Shown: piece by piece, positions 62,297-64,000 of the stretch
Layout: the number at the start of each line of letters is the position of its first letter
Numbering within the stretch: position 1 is the first letter of the stretch
Assembly: GCA_004295085.1 (NCBI GenBank)
Contig: SHNF01000002.1
Location: forward strand, 496,001-560,000
Direction of reading: 5' to 3'
Length of the DNA: 64,000 bases
Origin: Planctomycetota bacterium
GTDB lineage: Bacteria; Planctomycetota; UBA1135
Program-made: the position numbers and the translations under genes
The notes under the pieces: generated by a model
Told to the model about the DNA's origin: nothing
Databases searched by the model: none
What the model saw: the letters and a program-made list of their open reading frames with translations, nothing else

Positions 62297-62988
62297 GCAG
62301 CGCGCACTGCCTGAGCATGTGCGGCGCCTTCGCCGCCGCGATCGGCGCGACTTGCCGTGGCCGCGGGCGGTGGCACTTCGCCTGGCGAATGCTGGCCTAC
62401 TGCGGCGGGAAAACCCTGACCTACGTGTTCCTCGGCGTCCTGGTCGCAAGCGCCGGCGCCGGCGCGCTCGACCACGCCGCGTGGGAGGCGTGGCGGCGGG
62501 CCGCGCTCTGGCTCGCCGCCGCGTGGGTGGCCCTGGTGGCGCTGCGGGTCGGCGGCTGGCTGCCGGTGCCGCGAGTCCTGGCGCGCCCGCAGGCCGCGCT
62601 GGCGCGTGCGCTCGGCCCGCTGCGCGGCGCCGTCGCCTCCTGGCGCCTGCTTCCGGGTCCGCTCGGCGCGGCCGCGCTCGGCTTCCTCAACGGTTTCCTG
62701 CCGTGCGGTCTGGTGGTCGCCGGGCTGCTGCTGGCGGCTGCGAGCCCGACGCCGGGGCAAAGCGCCGCCGTCATGGCTGTGTTCGGCGCCGGCACATGGC
62801 CCGCTCTCCTGCTGCCGGCGCTGGCCGCGCGCGCCTGCGCCCCGGCGCCGCGGGCCGTGACGCGCCGCGCCTTGGCGTTGCTGCTGCTCGCGTTCGCGGC
62901 CGCCGCTGCGTGGCGCGGCAGCACTCCAGGACAGCCGCGGGCCTGCTGCAGCATGCCGGAGCCGGCGCGTACGAGCCGGCCGGCGTGA
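62257..62988 (+). CDS. SafE/TauE-like membrane protein (cytochrome oxidase assembly-associated)
   Basis: About 243 residues from the ATG at 62257, overlapping the ATPase gene end by 40 bases. Six or so helices. The signature GSAHCLSMCGAFAAAIG at residues 11-27 and FLNGFLPCGLVVAGLLLAA near residue 147 mark the sulfite exporter TauE/SafE-like (UreH-domain) family found beside CcoI in many genomes. The two half-repeats each carry a Cys-Gly after a proline or methionine, suggesting a metal path. Role: probably copper handling. Symbol not assigned. Confidence 0.8.
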   Translation: MELLAPALALGLLGSAHCLSMCGAFAAAIGATCRGRGRWHFAWRMLAYCGGKTLTYVFLGVLVASAGAGALDHAAWEAWRRAALWLAAAWVALVALRVGGWLPVPRVLARPQAALARALGPLRGAVASWRLLPGPLGAAALGFLNGFLPCGLVVAGLLLAAASPTPGQSAAVMAVFGAGTWPALLLPALAARACAPAPRAVTRRALALLLLAFAAAAAWRGSTPGQPRACCSMPEPARTSRPA

Positions 62989-63000
62989 GCAGCCGGTCCA

Positions 63001-63025
63001 GAACAGGGTGCTTTCCCTGTAGCTG
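63001..63025 (+). promoter_or_regulatory. Dispersed dyad element, copy E
   Basis: Plus strand GAACAGGGTGCTTTCCCTGTAGC; the reverse reads CTACAGGGAAAGCACCCTGTTC, one base off copy D in the centre. ACAGGG/CCCTGT is a perfect dyad. It lies 49 bases before the GTG of the next cytochrome gene. Confidence 0.55.
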
Positions 63026-63073
63026 ACTGCGGTGCCGGGCGGCAGGCTTGCCCGGGACGCCCTGGATTCCGAC

Positions 63074-64000
63074 GTGTCCTTCCCCCTCCCCCGACTCGTC
63101 CGCGGAATGCCCCTCGTGTTCACTGGCGGTGTTCTCGCATTCGTCGCCACGGGTCCATTCTGGGCCCACCAGACCGCGAGCGCGGGCGTCGGCGCGCCGG
63201 AAGAGCCCACACGGCTGCAAGAGCTCACCGAGCAGTGGGTCGGGGAGCTGTTCCCGGGCGATCCGGCGCTCTTGCAGGAGCATCTCGACGACGCGCGCGC
63301 GCGCCGGCTTGCCGCCGGCCGCCAGGTGTTCCAGGACTACTGCCTGGGCTGCCACGGCGAGCTCGCCGACGGCGCCGGCGCCGCGGCCGCGATGCTGGTG
63401 CCGCGCCCGCGCAACTTCCGCTCCGGCGTGGACGCCGACTCGCCCCCGATCTTCAAGTTCCGCAGCACGGCCTCGGGCGAGGCGCCGCTGCCGCAGGACC
63501 TGGAGAGCACGATCCGCAACGGCCTGCCAGGCTCGTCGATGCCGGCCCACCGCCTGCTCGACCCGAGCGACGTCGCCGCGGCGGCCGACTACCTCCTCTA
63601 CGTGGCCATGACCAGCGAGTTCCGCCAGGCGGTGCGCCTCGGCTACGAGGACGAGGAGCCGGACCTCGCCGACCCCGCCGCGACTGCGGAGTTCTTCACC
63701 GGCACGGTCGCCAGCGAGGCGGAACGGATCGCCGCCCGCTACGTCAGCCCGCGCGTGCTCGCGATCAGCGCCGAGACCCCGAATGACGCCGCGAGCGTGG
63801 CCCGCGGCCGCGAGGTCTACACCCGCCAGGGCTGCTTCGAATGCCACGGCGCGAGCGGCCGCGGCGACGGCTCCTCGTCGGCTGCCCTGCTCGACAACTG
63901 GGGCTTCCCGATCGACCCGCGCGACTTCAGCACCGGCCAGTTCCGGGCCGGCGGCGGCAGCCGCGACCTGTACCTGCGGATCAAGGGCGGCGTGGCCGGC
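63074..64000 (+). CDS. Di-heme c-type cytochrome, truncated at window edge
   Basis: About 309 residues are visible from a GTG (an in-frame ATG follows 11 codons later). A hydrophobic N-terminus near residues 12-30 (MPLVFTGGVLAFVATGPFW) anchors or exports it. The first haem, YCLGCHGE near residue 90, sits in a standard mono-haem cytochrome c domain with FRSTASGEAPLPQDLE and GSSMPAHRLLD; the second is GCFECHGASGRGDGSS near residue 255. It reads like two tandem cytochrome c domains, as in CcoP or electron donors to an oxidase. The gene continues past the right edge, so a further domain is possible. Confidence 0.8.
   Translation, partial: MSFPLPRLVRGMPLVFTGGVLAFVATGPFWAHQTASAGVGAPEEPTRLQELTEQWVGELFPGDPALLQEHLDDARARRLAAGRQVFQDYCLGCHGELADGAGAAAAMLVPRPRNFRSGVDADSPPIFKFRSTASGEAPLPQDLESTIRNGLPGSSMPAHRLLDPSDVAAAADYLLYVAMTSEFRQAVRLGYEDEEPDLADPAATAEFFTGTVASEAERIAARYVSPRVLAISAETPNDAASVARGREVYTRQGCFECHGASGRGDGSSSAALLDNWGFPIDPRDFSTGQFRAGGGSRDLYLRIKGGVAG

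Noticed and set aside
1..64000. tRNA, rRNA, CRISPR arrays, insertion sequences, prophage or integrase
   Set aside because: Read spacers on both strands; no cloverleaf with GTTCRANYC-type arm, repeat-spacer array or transposase motif was recognised. A dedicated tRNA scan was not possible.

Overview
The window is about 64 kb of very GC-rich bacterial chromosome (roughly 70% G+C). It is packed with genes, often in runs whose start and stop codons overlap as ATGA or GTGA. Signal peptides, lipoproteins, an outer-membrane barrel and an OmcA/MtrC-type cytochrome indicate a diderm. A YdjY-like protein, a secreted squalene-cyclase-repeat protein, a TPR-fused Ser/Thr kinase and many large secreted propeller or FG-GAP proteins sharing one C-terminal domain suggest a Planctomycetota-like organism. 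That placement is inference; Acidobacteriota, Gemmatimonadota or Myxococcota are not excluded. I saw no tRNA, rRNA, CRISPR array, transposase or phage gene.

Layout. 1-1353: end of a molybdenum hydroxylase large subunit plus its small di-heme partner. 1359-9403 (minus): housekeeping run with queA, inositol-phosphate synthase, two membrane or secreted proteins, thyX, a HEAT-repeat protein and the NAD(P)HX dehydratase. 9427-18689: methyltransferase, YgfZ-like protein, a beta-helix protein with a CFI-box C-terminus, gpmI, cyclodeaminase, M48 and M28 peptidases, and a ROK kinase. 18765-24892 (minus): squalene-cyclase-like protein, two tandem secreted paralogues with duplicated leaders, and a single-helix membrane protein. 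24989-29388: kinase, a pair of small secreted paralogues and an amidohydrolase. 29464-36373: cupredoxin/propeller protein, PQQ-like propeller, HAF-repeat protein, relic C-terminal fragments and a universal stress protein.

36942-48403 is the centrepiece. It encodes an OmcA/MtrC decaheme lipoprotein, a 13-heme lipoprotein, an outer-membrane barrel, an 18-site NapC-like multiheme protein, a 9-heme membrane-anchored cytochrome, a split cytochrome b, a Rieske-like protein and a tetraheme cytochrome. Together these could carry electrons from the quinone pool across the periplasm and outer membrane to an extracellular acceptor. The bc-like module is odd. The Rieske box lacks its first histidine, the cytochrome b lacks one expected haem ligand (Gln instead of His), the PEWY motif reads APWY, and two of its subunits begin with a small domain resembling the ferredoxin-like N-terminus of DAHP synthases.

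48406-58909 (minus) holds four large secreted proteins (kelch/propeller-like, Ycf48/BNR-like, two FG-GAP) ending in the shared C-terminal domain. 59280-64000 (plus) is a redox-assembly cluster: NapH/CcoG-like polyferredoxin, copper-type P1B ATPase, SafE-like membrane protein and a truncated di-heme cytochrome c. A dispersed 24-bp dyad (consensus, read towards the gene, GGAAACAGGGTGATTTCCCTG) lies upstream of the OmcA-like gene, two secreted-protein genes, the polyferredoxin gene and the last cytochrome gene. It is the best candidate for a shared regulatory site.
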